In this document: positions 31,708 through 40,178 of the stretch, one piece after another
Layout of the letters: every line of letters begins with the position of its first letter
Numbering within the stretch: the first letter of the stretch is position 1
Assembly: GCA_938010425.1 (NCBI GenBank)
Contig: CALLUO010000015.1
Span: 1-64,000, forward strand
Length of the DNA: 64,000 bases
Reading direction: 5' to 3'
Source of the DNA: an uncultured Elioraea sp.
GTDB lineage: Bacteria; Pseudomonadota; Alphaproteobacteria; Acetobacterales; Acetobacteraceae
The notes under the pieces: generated by a model
Database searches by the model: none
What the model was told of the DNA's origin: nothing
The model's input: the letters and a program-made list of their open reading frames with translations, nothing else
Program-made: the position numbers and the translations under genes

Positions 31708-32798
31708 TCCGCAGCCTTAAGGGCGGTTTCCGCGCGTGCTGCCGCCTCTGCGCGCAACGAGCGGATCAGTTCAAGTTCGGACTGGAAATCGACATAGTGC
31801 GGCAGCTTCAAATGCTGCACGAAGCCAGATGCCTCGACGTGGTCGGCGTGGGAGAGGACGAACTCCTCGTCCTGGGCGGGCGCCACCACGTCCTCGCCAA
31901 GTTCGCGCGCCTGCAGGGCACGATCGACCAGCGCCATGCCCATCGCGCGGCGTTCGGCATGGCCGAAGACGAGCCCATAGCCTCGGGTGAACTGGGGCGG
32001 CTCTGTCTTTGAGCCCTTGAACTGGTTTACCATCTGGCATTCCGTCACCGTGATGTCCCCGATCTCGATTGGAAAGCCGAGCTCCTCTGGCACGATCTCG
32101 ACGGCAACGGTGCCGTAACGGATTTCTGCCGCGAATGGGTGCGTGCTGCCGTAGCCGCGCTGTGTGGAGTAGCCCATGGCGAGCAGAAAGCCCTCGTCGC
32201 CGCGAGCGAGTGCTTGCAACCTGACGGCGCGCGAAGCTGGAAACATAAGCGGCTCGCGCGTGAGATCGGGCGGCGTTCGGCCGTCATCGGGTTCGCTCGT
32301 AAGCAACCCTTCCGCCTCTAAGGCGGCGGTGGCGCGCGGCATATCGGCATCCAGCGGCGCCTCCGCGGACGGTGCGCATGGAGGCTCCTCGTTCGTGATC
32401 AGGCTGAAGTCAAGCAGGCGGTGGGTGTAGTCGACGGTGGGGCCGAGCACCTGACCGCCCGGCAGGTCCTTGTAGATGGCGCTGATCCGCCGCGCGATCG
32501 TCATGCGCGCCGTGTCGATCGGAAGACTGGCACCAAAGCGGGGTAGGGTGGTGCGAAAGGCGCGCAGGAGAAAAGCCGCCTCCTGGAGATCGCCCTGCGC
32601 CTGCTTGATGGCAAGTGCGGCAAGTTCTCGATCATAAAGGCTCGCTTCGCCCATCACGCGGTCGACAGCGAGGCCGAGCTGCTGTTCGATTTGTGCCACT
32701 TCGATTTGCGGCAGTGTCCGATCGCCACGACGGGAGGCCGCAAGAAGCGCGCGGCTGGCCTCAATCGCCGCCTCACCGCCTTTCACTGCGACGTACAT
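31704..32798 (-). CDS. phnI: C-P lyase core subunit / nucleosidase PhnI
   Basis: PhnI displaces adenine from ATP and, with PhnG, PhnH and PhnL, joins ribose to the phosphonate. It has 364 residues from ATG 32798; an upstream extension of 26 codons lies in phnH sequence and was rejected. Family phrases include MYVAVKGGEAAIEAS at the start, GYGSTHPFAAEIRYGTVAVE and QDEEFVLSHADHVEASGFVQ-HLKLPHYVDFQ. The phnH stop is 4 nt upstream. Confidence 0.96.
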   Translation of the reverse strand: MYVAVKGGEAAIEASRALLAASRRGDRTLPQIEVAQIEQQLGLAVDRVMGEASLYDRELAALAIKQAQGDLQEAAFLLRAFRTTLPRFGASLPIDTARMTIARRISAIYKDLPGGQVLGPTVDYTHRLLDFSLITNEEPPCAPSAEAPLDADMPRATAALEAEGLLTSEPDDGRTPPDLTREPLMFPASRAVRLQALARGDEGFLLAMGYSTQRGYGSTHPFAAEIRYGTVAVEIVPEELGFPIEIGDITVTECQMVNQFKGSKTEPPQFTRGYGLVFGHAERRAMGMALVDRALQARELGEDVVAPAQDEEFVLSHADHVEASGFVQHLKLPHYVDFQSELELIRSLRAEAAARAETALKAAE

Positions 32799-32802
32799 AG
32801 GC

Positions 32803-33378
32803 TTAGACCTCCTGCACGACGGTCGTCCGCGGGAGAGCGATCGCCTCTGTTCTGGTGATGAGAAGGACATCGACACCGCGCGGGTAGAGCGCGAGGTTGC
32901 GCGCGCGCCAACCTAGGAATGCCTCCGAAAGCCCATCCACCGGAATAAGTGTTGCGCTGTCGATACCAGGCCCGGAGAGGCGAAGGACACGACCCTGAAC
33001 AAATCCCTCAACGAAAAGGACCAGAGTGGCAGACCGTTCGGGCGCCTCGTCAGTGCCCGGGGTGAGCGCATCGAAGGGGGCGCTGTCGGCACACGCGAAA
33101 GCGAAGCTGGCGTCAGCGGGATCGGAAACGAGGGGGCTTGCAGTATGAAACCGCAGCCATTCGCAAACCGTTCGGGTCGCAAAGGAGGCGTCAAGCCAAA
33201 GCGGGGTGTCGCGATCGCAGAGCGCAAGCAAGATTGCAGCCGCGGCCTGAGGAAGAGGCGGCGGCGGATCGCATGGCGGCAGAGAAACGATGGTACCTGG
33301 CCGCGCTGTCGCCTCGAGCAGGGCACGAAACGCCGCCTGTGAGTCGTGGATCGGATCAGCAAAGCCGCCCGTCAACAC
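32803..33378 (-). CDS. phnH: C-P lyase core subunit PhnH
   Basis: PhnH is a non-catalytic partner in the PhnGHIJ complex. It has 191 residues. The start is GTG 33378, 3 nt after phnG. The family opening reads GFADPIHDSQAAFRALLEAT-ARPG. Another shared block is CDRDTPLWLDASF. A region that is often variable (about 115-140) is present and in frame. Nothing odd was seen. Confidence 0.93.
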   Translation of the reverse strand: MLTGGFADPIHDSQAAFRALLEATARPGTIVSLPPCDPPPPLPQAAAAILLALCDRDTPLWLDASFATRTVCEWLRFHTASPLVSDPADASFAFACADSAPFDALTPGTDEAPERSATLVLFVEGFVQGRVLRLSGPGIDSATLIPVDGLSEAFLGWRARNLALYPRGVDVLLITRTEAIALPRTTVVQEV

Positions 33379-33381
33379 CGC

Positions 33382-33855
33382 TCACCCCATGCGAACCAGC
33401 GTCTGGAAATCAACGCGAGTGGCTGCCGACTGGCGCAGCATCTCGTCCCGTTCCGCCGCCTGGCGGCGTTGCTCAGGGCCGATCAAAGCCTGGTTCAGCT
33501 GGGCGAACAGCGAAGTCTGCAGCAGACAGTCAAAGAGTGCGGCAAGTTCCGCGCGCCGATGGTCGCGTCCGGCGATATAGGCGTGGCCGATGGTGCCGCA
33601 GGGCAAGGTGACGGAGCAGCGGGTAACCGTCATCTCGCCGAGATTAAACGAAGCGCCGTCACCGCCAATACGTCCGCGCACCATGACCATGCCCGTTTCC
33701 GGCCCACGCAATCGAGTCCAGGCCGGAACAGGGTCGAGGGTGCTGAGTGCAGCCTCCAGCGTCTCGCGTGGCGTGCGGGCGAGCACACTGAGCCAAAGCC
33801 GGCGTGACGCCAGACTGTTGGGCGATGCCTCTGGGAGGTGGGGTTGGAGACTCAT
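33382..33855 (-). CDS. phnG: C-P lyase core subunit PhnG
   Basis: PhnG is the first gene of the C-P lyase operon, 157 residues. It shows RRLWLSVLARTPRETLEAAL near the N-terminus, then the block LRGPETGMVMVRGRIGGDGA and GEMTVTRCSVTLPCGTIGHA-Y, all typical of PhnG. The 5' end is close to the phnF operator: the start codon is 26 nt from the palindrome. Expression therefore probably depends directly on PhnF. Confidence 0.95.
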   Translation of the reverse strand: MSLQPHLPEASPNSLASRRLWLSVLARTPRETLEAALSTLDPVPAWTRLRGPETGMVMVRGRIGGDGASFNLGEMTVTRCSVTLPCGTIGHAYIAGRDHRRAELAALFDCLLQTSLFAQLNQALIGPEQRRQAAERDEMLRQSAATRVDFQTLVRMG

Positions 33856-33880
33856 GGTTGATCGCGTGACACGCCAAGTA

Positions 33881-33892
33881 AGGTCTAGACCT
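33881..33892. promoter_or_regulatory. Perfect GntR/HutC-family palindrome between phnG and phnF
   Basis: AGGTCTAGACCT is a perfect 12-bp palindrome matching the HutC-subfamily pattern GT-N-TA-N-AC. It lies between the divergent phnG and phnF genes, where one site could control both. PhnF belongs to that same subfamily and is the obvious ligand. No second copy was noticed near it. Confidence 0.75.
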
Positions 33893-33960
33893 CTCTACAT
33901 TTGCACGACTATGATGGCGCGACAATAGCCGAGGCACCGCTGGAGGCACGTGACCATCTC

Positions 33961-34746
33961 GTGACGCTGGTCCCCAACGATCCCACAGCACCACAACGTT
34001 TTGGCGGGAACGTCGCCAGCACTGCACTTGCGCGGCGTGCGGGTGTTGCGCTTTGGCGTCAAATCGAAGCCGTTCTGGCAAGCGAACTCGCTTCCGGCGT
34101 CATTAAGCCAGGCCAAAAACTCCCCACGGAACAACAACTTTCGGTCCGCTTCCGCGTCAACCGCCATACCGTGCGCCGTGCGATGGAAGAGTTGGAACGG
34201 CGTGGGCTGATTCGCATCGACCATGGCCGCGGCACCTTCGCTGCCTCAGCCTTAATCGACTACGCGCTCAGCCCGCGGACCCGTTTTTCCGAAATCATCG
34301 CTCGGCAAAACCGTGAACCTACGGGGCGAATCCTGCGCGTGTCTGAGGTGCCGGCCGACCAGGCGGCGGCAAAAGCGCTCGCTGTGCGGCGAGGCGTGCT
34401 GCTGTGGCGTGTGGATCGTCTTGGGTACGCCGATGGCAGGCCGGTCAGCTTCACGCAGCATCACTTTCTGCGCAGCCGATTTCCTGGCTTGGCCGAGGCG
34501 GTATACAGCTCGCGCGGGTCCATTACCCGCGCCCTCGCTGCTTGCGGCGTGACGGAATATTTCCGCCGTTCCAGTCGTATCAGCGCCAGGCTGCCTTCGG
34601 CTGAGGAGGCGGACTTGCTCGACCATCCACGCAATCACGCGGTGCTGGTGACCGAAGCGGTGAACGTTGATGTCGAGGGCGTGCCAATGGAGTATGGTGT
34701 TGGTGTATACCCGGCTGGCCGGGTACAGATTTCGGTTGAGTTCTAA
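33961..34746 (+). CDS. phnF: Phosphonate-operon regulator, GntR/HutC family with UTRA domain
   Basis: PhnF is a ligand-controlled repressor. The N-terminal winged helix (about residues 20-85) has LPTEQQLSVRFRVNRHTVRR and the wing IDHGRGTFA. A UTRA effector domain follows (about 105-255, with VSEVPADQAAAKALAVRRG and RLPSAEEADLLDHPRNHAVL). The frame opens at TTG 33901; I chose in-frame GTG 33961 (261 residues), which has GGAGG about 14 nt upstream. Neither start is strong. It is divergent from the C-P lyase operon and probably represses it, and itself, through the palindrome at 33881-33892. Confidence 0.92.
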   Translation: MTLVPNDPTAPQRFGGNVASTALARRAGVALWRQIEAVLASELASGVIKPGQKLPTEQQLSVRFRVNRHTVRRAMEELERRGLIRIDHGRGTFAASALIDYALSPRTRFSEIIARQNREPTGRILRVSEVPADQAAAKALAVRRGVLLWRVDRLGYADGRPVSFTQHHFLRSRFPGLAEAVYSSRGSITRALAACGVTEYFRRSSRISARLPSAEEADLLDHPRNHAVLVTEAVNVDVEGVPMEYGVGVYPAGRVQISVEF

Positions 34747-36306
34747 TATGTCGTTTCGGGCGATCATCGCCCATGTTGTGAAATCGACCTTCTATCGCCG
34801 TGCATTGCCTCGGGCGCTTTCGTGTTGCGGCTGAGCACGCTCTGGCGCGTGCTGTGCTTTGCTGGTTAGGGCCGACGTCGCTGACCGCATTCCCGTCTAT
34901 GCGATGTCGTTTCTGGCACCGCAGCAGGCGATGATCGGCGCTTCCGGTGACTCTTGAGCCTGCCAGACGGGAAAGTGACACGAGAGGTTCTGGGGGGAGA
35001 CACGGCGAATAGGAGCGAACAGTGCCGCACGCCTCGCCCATGTTCGATACCTCTTGGCAGGACTGCGATCTCCCTCTCGGCACGAGACCAAGGCCGTGCG
35101 GAGTGCCGCGGCGTGCTCGCGCAACTTGCATCGAAGATGGTGCGCGTCATGTCGCGCGTCACAGAGCAAGAACACGATGTGGAAAAGAGCGTGAATGGCA
35201 TGCCATGTGCAGTAGATGTGCGACGCATCGCGGCAGCGTAGCGGCGTCGCCTAAGAAGCGTTGCGTCCTTAACCAGCAACGCGTGCCTTCGTAAGCGCAT
35301 CACCCTCGCAGAACGGGTAGCCAAGGAGGCACACCTGCGGTCACTTGCTCGACAGCGCTGTCTCGGGCGTTACCGCTCGCCCCAATGTTACGCGTGCGGG
35401 TTTGCTGTCCTCAGCACGCCAGAGGCTTAAGATCGTCGTGGATTTACACAGCGGTCATGACCAACCGCAAGGTTCGGCCTGTGACAGCAGTGGCGCGGGG
35501 CGAATCCAGCCATGGCGTTCACAGGACCGCTTGCGCTTTTCCTGCTGGCAACCGAGCAGAGCTGATGCGAGGCGTTTCTGCGCGCCCCGTGCGAGATTGC
35601 GTATCGCGGCTTGTTTGCCTCTGCAGACATTCGCTGCCCCATTTAGGGCGACATCGAACCTCTCGTTCTGACGCATGAATTCCCTAGCAGGATCGTCAAG
35701 TGCTCTGCGGCGGACGTGCGTGTCACAAGTTTCATCGCCAAAATCGGGCTTACTCGCGGGCAGAGTGTTGGCGGGTGCTGAGGTGCTTTCGCCGCCCGGT
35801 TCCCATGCGCTGCGCCGTTAACTGCGGCCACCCCTGCGCCGATGAACCCCTAGACGGAAAGAGCTGTCGCAGACGTTCCAGGATAATAAACGTGAGTCAC
35901 ATTCCTGCTTGGCGACGAAGCCTGTTGAACCTGTCCACTGATCGGTCACAGCTGTGCCGTGGCACAAGCGGTGGCAAGCGACAAGAGCGATGAGCTGACC
36001 ATCTCGATATGCTCCGCCTCCTGCGCCCGCTGCGTCGCCTCGGCCCAAGCGCCTAATTCCGCACAGGTCGATGGCTGAGCGCGCTCATCGCTCTCCTCGT
36101 CTTATGGCACGCTTGCTTCAGCAGGGGTTGGGATGAGTTGTCGCGTACCCTGACTTCGTAGCAAAAACGTTGAACTGGGGTGGTCGCTCTTAGTGTTGTC
36201 GTCGCTGCTCACGCCGGTTTCGGCCTCATCGGTTGGGTAGATGTCACATTGGCCTGTCCACCGGCGTAACCTCTCTTGCTGCCGAGCGCTTCTGCTGGAA
36301 GGATTG
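34747..36306. other. 1.5-kb stretch with no supportable gene
   Basis: Frames here are short, overlap one another on both strands and show no domain signature or convincing ribosome site. Bias toward G/C in third positions, clear in the neighbouring genes, is not seen. It could hold badly decayed genes or old mobile DNA. No inverted or direct repeats long enough to mark an insertion sequence were noticed. Confidence 0.6.
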
Positions 36307-36327
36307 ATGACCAACTGGGAGAGAGCG

Positions 36328-37077
36328 ATGGGTGGCCGGCTGGTTGGCAAGCGCGCGTTCGTCACGGCGGCAGGGAAGGGGATTGGGCGGGCGGTTGCCG
36401 TTGCCTTCGCAGCCGAAGAGGCTGAAGTCATCGCCACCGACATTGACGAACAGTGCCTTGCCGAGATCGCCGGCGGCAGGATCACCACCCGACGGCTTGA
36501 TGTTCTCGATGCGTCTGCCATCACCCGCGTCGCTGCAGAGACCGGTGCGATCGACGTGCTTGTCAACTGCGCCGGCTACGTACACCAGAACACAATCGAG
36601 ACCTGCTCGGAGGAGGATTGGAGCTTCGCGTTCGACCTCAACGTCCGCAGCGCCTTCCGCGTCACCAAGGCCTTTCTGCCGGGAATGCTGGAGAAGGGCG
36701 GAGGCTCGATCATTGTCATCTCCTCGGCCGCCTCATCGATTAAGGGCGTACCAAATCGCTTCGTCTACGCAACGACAAAAGCCGCCTTGCTCGGTTTTGT
36801 TAAAAGCATCGCGACCGACTATGTCCGGCGCGGTATCCGGGCAAACGCGATTTGTCCCGGCACCATCGACACACCATCCCTTGCCGACCGGATCGCTGCC
36901 AATGCGGCAGAGGCCGGCAGTGTGGAGGCAGCGCGGGCTGCCTTCGTTGCGCGCCAAGCGATGGGCCGACTTGGACGGCCAGAGGAGGTCGCTGCCCTCG
37001 CTGTTTATCTCGCCGCCGACGAGAGCGCCTTTCTCACTGGCCAAGCCATCGTGATTGATGGTGGATGGACTCTCTGA
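36328..37077 (+). CDS. SDR oxidoreductase, 2-keto-3-deoxy-L-fuconate dehydrogenase-like
   Basis: This is a classical short-chain dehydrogenase of 249 residues. The NAD-binding motif is TAAGKGIGRAVAVAFA, the structural Asn lies in NCAGYVHQNTI, and the catalytic set is Ser in VISSAASSIKG and Tyr-x3-Lys in FVYATTKAALLG. The tail FLTGQAIVIDGGWTL is typical. Overall it resembles 2-keto-3-deoxy-L-fuconate dehydrogenases. ATG 36328 fits the family length; ATG 36307, with AAGGA just before it, would add seven residues. The next gene, an FAH-fold hydrolase, is the usual partner: the SDR oxidises the sugar acid and the hydrolase cleaves the diketo product. Other parts of such a pathway are not nearby. 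Confidence 0.85.
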   Translation: MGGRLVGKRAFVTAAGKGIGRAVAVAFAAEEAEVIATDIDEQCLAEIAGGRITTRRLDVLDASAITRVAAETGAIDVLVNCAGYVHQNTIETCSEEDWSFAFDLNVRSAFRVTKAFLPGMLEKGGGSIIVISSAASSIKGVPNRFVYATTKAALLGFVKSIATDYVRRGIRANAICPGTIDTPSLADRIAANAAEAGSVEAARAAFVARQAMGRLGRPEEVAALAVYLAADESAFLTGQAIVIDGGWTL

Positions 37078-37100
37078 GCACGGAGCAGGAAACAGAGGCC

Positions 37101-37946
37101 ATGAAACTTGTGCGTTTCGGACCGCGCGGTCTGGAAAAGCCAGGCATCGTTGATGCGGAGGGCCGGGTGCGCGATCTCGCTGGCATCGTCGAAGAGATCG
37201 GACCTGAGGAGCTGTCGCCCGCCGGTCTCGCCCGCCTCGCCACTGTCGATGTCTCTGCCCTACCGTTCGCCGACCCGGAAGCCCGTCTCGGCGTGCCGTT
37301 CACTGGCACCCGGAACTTCGTCTGTATTGGTCTCAACTACGCCGACCACGCGGCGGAGAGCGGTGCAACGGTACCGACCGAACCGATCATTTTCCTGAAG
37401 GCGCTGACCGCGCTCTCTGGCCCTAACGACCCGGTCGAGATCCCCCGTGGCTCGACAAAGACAGACTGGGAAGTCGAACTCGGCGTGGTAATCGGATCGC
37501 GCGCGAAATATGTCAGTGAGGCGGAAGCGCTTGACTACGTTGCCGGATATGTTATTGTCAACGATGTTTCGGAACGTTCGTTTCAGCTTGAACGCGGCGG
37601 CACGTGGGACAAGGGCAAGGGCCACGAGACCTTCGGCCCGGTCGGGCCTTGGCTCGTGACGAAGGACGAGATTCCTGACCCGCAGGACCTCGAGATGGGT
37701 CTCGAGGTCGATGGGCAGGTCATGCAGCGTGGCTCGACCAAAACCATGATCTTCGGCGTGCGCACGCTCGTCTCATACGTGTCGCAGTTCATCACCCTGA
37801 TGCCGGGCGACATCATCTCCACCGGTACCCCACCCGGCGTGGGCATGGGCAAGAAGCCCGCCCCGATTTACCTGCGACCAGGGCAGGAGATGCGCGCTTG
37901 GATCACAAGGCTCGGCGAGCAAAGGCAGAAGACGATCGCCTCCTGA
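37101..37946 (+). CDS. Fumarylacetoacetate hydrolase family protein (2,4-diketo-3-deoxy-L-fuconate hydrolase-like)
   Basis: This 281-residue protein has the FAH fold. The substrate-pocket and metal blocks are FVCIGLNYADHAAESGA, EPIIFLKALTALSGPNDPVE, KTDWEVELGVVIG (metal Glu residues) and NDVSERSFQLERGGTWDKGK. It also has GDIISTGTPPGVGMGKKP. The sequence style is that of the ureidoglycolate-lyase-like/2,4-diketo-3-deoxy-L-fuconate hydrolase branch. ATG 37101 follows the SDR gene by 23 nt. Exact substrate is inferred from the SDR neighbour. Confidence 0.87.
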   Translation: MKLVRFGPRGLEKPGIVDAEGRVRDLAGIVEEIGPEELSPAGLARLATVDVSALPFADPEARLGVPFTGTRNFVCIGLNYADHAAESGATVPTEPIIFLKALTALSGPNDPVEIPRGSTKTDWEVELGVVIGSRAKYVSEAEALDYVAGYVIVNDVSERSFQLERGGTWDKGKGHETFGPVGPWLVTKDEIPDPQDLEMGLEVDGQVMQRGSTKTMIFGVRTLVSYVSQFITLMPGDIISTGTPPGVGMGKKPAPIYLRPGQEMRAWITRLGEQRQKTIAS

Positions 37947-38483
37947 AACGTAGGAACAAAACACGTTCTTTCGGACGGGGGGATCGTTCATATTGTTGAC
38001 GGAGAGCGACGCGGGCGGCCGTCACGATAAACGGGGCGGAGGGAAGCTGATATCCGTCGCATTCCTGCTCGCCCCGCCCGCGATGCGGTGCTTTGGGCCG
38101 CCTAGTCCGCTCTGTCGCCGCATTCCGCGCGTGCACCGCCGTTTCGTCCTCAGCGGTATTTGTCCCGTGAACGTCAGCCAGATCTTCGCAGCACTGGCAG
38201 GCGAGCCAGGCCGGCCGGGTTATTATCGCGACCGTCAAGCCCTTTGGGGAAGACAGCACGCAGCTAAAGGCGCACCGCAGGGCAGCCAGGCTTCTCAAAA
38301 ACGGGCGCGTACTCGGTGCCTTGGCCGTGCCAGGAGCGGGCTGACCTGCAACCTGCAAGGCGCGGGCGATGGACACAGTCGCCTCGTCGTCACGATGCAC
38401 TCCGCGGAGGAGATGAACGACCAGAAGGGCGACACCATCCCTGCCACCATCGTCAATTGCGACTCGAACACCGAGTGTTAAGC
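37947..38483. other. Intergenic region, no gene recognised
   Basis: The region lies between the FAH gene and the 3' end of an ABC operon on the other strand. A frame running to 38481 gives no known motif. It should hold the terminators of both units, but no clear hairpin followed by T residues was found. Confidence 0.5.
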
Positions 38484-40178
38484 CTAAACCCAGCCGACAA
38501 CGCGGTCACGCCGCCCGCGTGCGGCGATGAGAAAGATGAACAAACCGGTTGCGGCAATGCCGACGAGCACGGTCGAATACGCTGCAGCCATGCCGAAATC
38601 GCCGGTGGCAGCCTGCTGATAGGCTGCAATAGGCAAGGTGCGCGTTGGGCCGGTGTACAGCACGATTGAGGCCGAGAGTTCGGAGAACACTTCTACCCAG
38701 GCGATCGCAGCACCGGCCACGATACCTGGGCGCATCAGCGGCAAGACAATGCGCCGGAAGCCCGCGAGTGGTGGGCGCCCGAGCGAGAGCGATGCATCTT
38801 CCAGCCCGCGGTCGATCTGGAAGACAATCGCAGCGCAGGAGCGTGTCATGTAGGGCAAACGGCGGATGACATACACGATTGCGATAATGGCGTAGGTGCC
38901 GGTGAGGAGAAGCGGTGGCTCGTTGAAGACCCTTGCGTAACCAATGCCGAGCACCGTACCCGGAACAACGAACGGAACCATGATGAGGAGATCGAGCGCA
39001 CGCGGAAGAAGCCCGGAGCGTCGGCTGATGTAATAGCCAACACCGGCCCCCACCATGATGATGAGTGCGAGCGCGATGGCGGCTAACATGAGACTGTTCC
39101 ACAGTGCGTTGCCCATAGCGGCCATCGCGTTGTGGTAGTTCGCCAAGGTGAGCACAGGCTGGAAGACGGCGCCGCGCACCTCGAGGAAGGAGGAAACGAC
39201 GACAACAATCGTGGGCATGTTCGCCGTCAGCACAAGCAGCGCCACGCCCGCCGTCATCACCCATTTCTTGCTGCCGGCGAGAGCTCGCAGGGCGAGGTCG
39301 CTCGCAGTGTCGGAGGCTACTGACCGTCTGCTGGAGAGAAACCGAACCCCGAGCACCAGGACAAGCGTAATAGCAAGCAGGATCATACACGTGGTTGCGG
39401 CCATCCCTGGCTCGGCGCCGATTTCCGAGAGGTAAAGTGAATAAGCGAGAGTCGCGAGCACTGGAAAACGTTCGCCTTCGCCTAAAATCCCGGGTGTGCC
39501 GAAATCAGACACCACGCCGAGGAACACGAGGAGGGCTGCCGTCAGAAGTGCGGGCAGCACAAGCGGCAGCGTGATTGTGAACATGACACCGAAGCGCCCT
39601 CGGCCAAGGCTGTAGGCCGCCTCCTCGAGGCTTCGATTCACGCGCGCAAGGCCGCTGCGCACAACCAGAAACACCAGCGGATAAAGGCCGAAAGCACAGG
39701 CCATCGAGATGCCGAACGCGCCATAGATCGGCGGCAGGTCTATGCCAAAGCCGCGCGCGAATTCACTGACCCAGCCAGACCGTCCGAACATCAAGATCCA
39801 TGCATAAGCCCCAACAAAAGGCGGCGAGAGCATGGACAGCAGAATCCCGACCTCGATTGTGTCGCGGCCTGGGAAGTCGAAGCGGGCGTAGGCGAATGCC
39901 AGCGGCACCCCGATACAAAGTGCGATGAATGTGCCAAGCGCACCGATCGTTAAGCTGTTGAACAGAGCGCGCCGAAAATAGGACGATGCAAAGAACGTCG
40001 CATAGTTTTCGAAGCCGAGCCGCTGGCTCTCCTGGCCGATGAAGGACTCCAGCGCCAGCTCACTCAGCGGCCAGGCGACGAACACGACCACTGTGAAGAA
40101 CGCTGCCGTGCCAAGCCACGGCCAAGGATCCAGCCGAGCCAAGGCGCCCTTGGGCGGCAAGTCATATGCACGTTTCAC
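38484..40178 (-). CDS. ABC importer permease, fused two-domain FbpB type (second system)
   Basis: This protein has 564 residues and about twelve membrane segments in two permease domains (about 60-280 and 340-550). EAA-like loops occur at LEEAAYSLGRGRFGVMFTIT and LEDASLSLGRPPLAGFRRIV. It resembles the permease at 13770-15461 in design but differs in sequence throughout. The gene order here is binding protein, ATPase, permease, the same as in the first system. ATG 40178 overlaps the ATPase stop (ATGA). Confidence 0.9.
   Translation of the reverse strand: MKRAYDLPPKGALARLDPWPWLGTAAFFTVVVFVAWPLSELALESFIGQESQRLGFENYATFFASSYFRRALFNSLTIGALGTFIALCIGVPLAFAYARFDFPGRDTIEVGILLSMLSPPFVGAYAWILMFGRSGWVSEFARGFGIDLPPIYGAFGISMACAFGLYPLVFLVVRSGLARVNRSLEEAAYSLGRGRFGVMFTITLPLVLPALLTAALLVFLGVVSDFGTPGILGEGERFPVLATLAYSLYLSEIGAEPGMAATTCMILLAITLVLVLGVRFLSSRRSVASDTASDLALRALAGSKKWVMTAGVALLVLTANMPTIVVVVSSFLEVRGAVFQPVLTLANYHNAMAAMGNALWNSLMLAAIALALIIMVGAGVGYYISRRSGLLPRALDLLIMVPFVVPGTVLGIGYARVFNEPPLLLTGTYAIIAIVYVIRRLPYMTRSCAAIVFQIDRGLEDASLSLGRPPLAGFRRIVLPLMRPGIVAGAAIAWVEVFSELSASIVLYTGPTRTLPIAAYQQAATGDFGMAAAYSTVLVGIAATGLFIFLIAARGRRDRVVGWV

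Noticed and set aside
37993-38481. 162-codon rightward frame after the FAH gene
   Set aside because: No motif, no ribosome site and no match to the neighbouring pathway.
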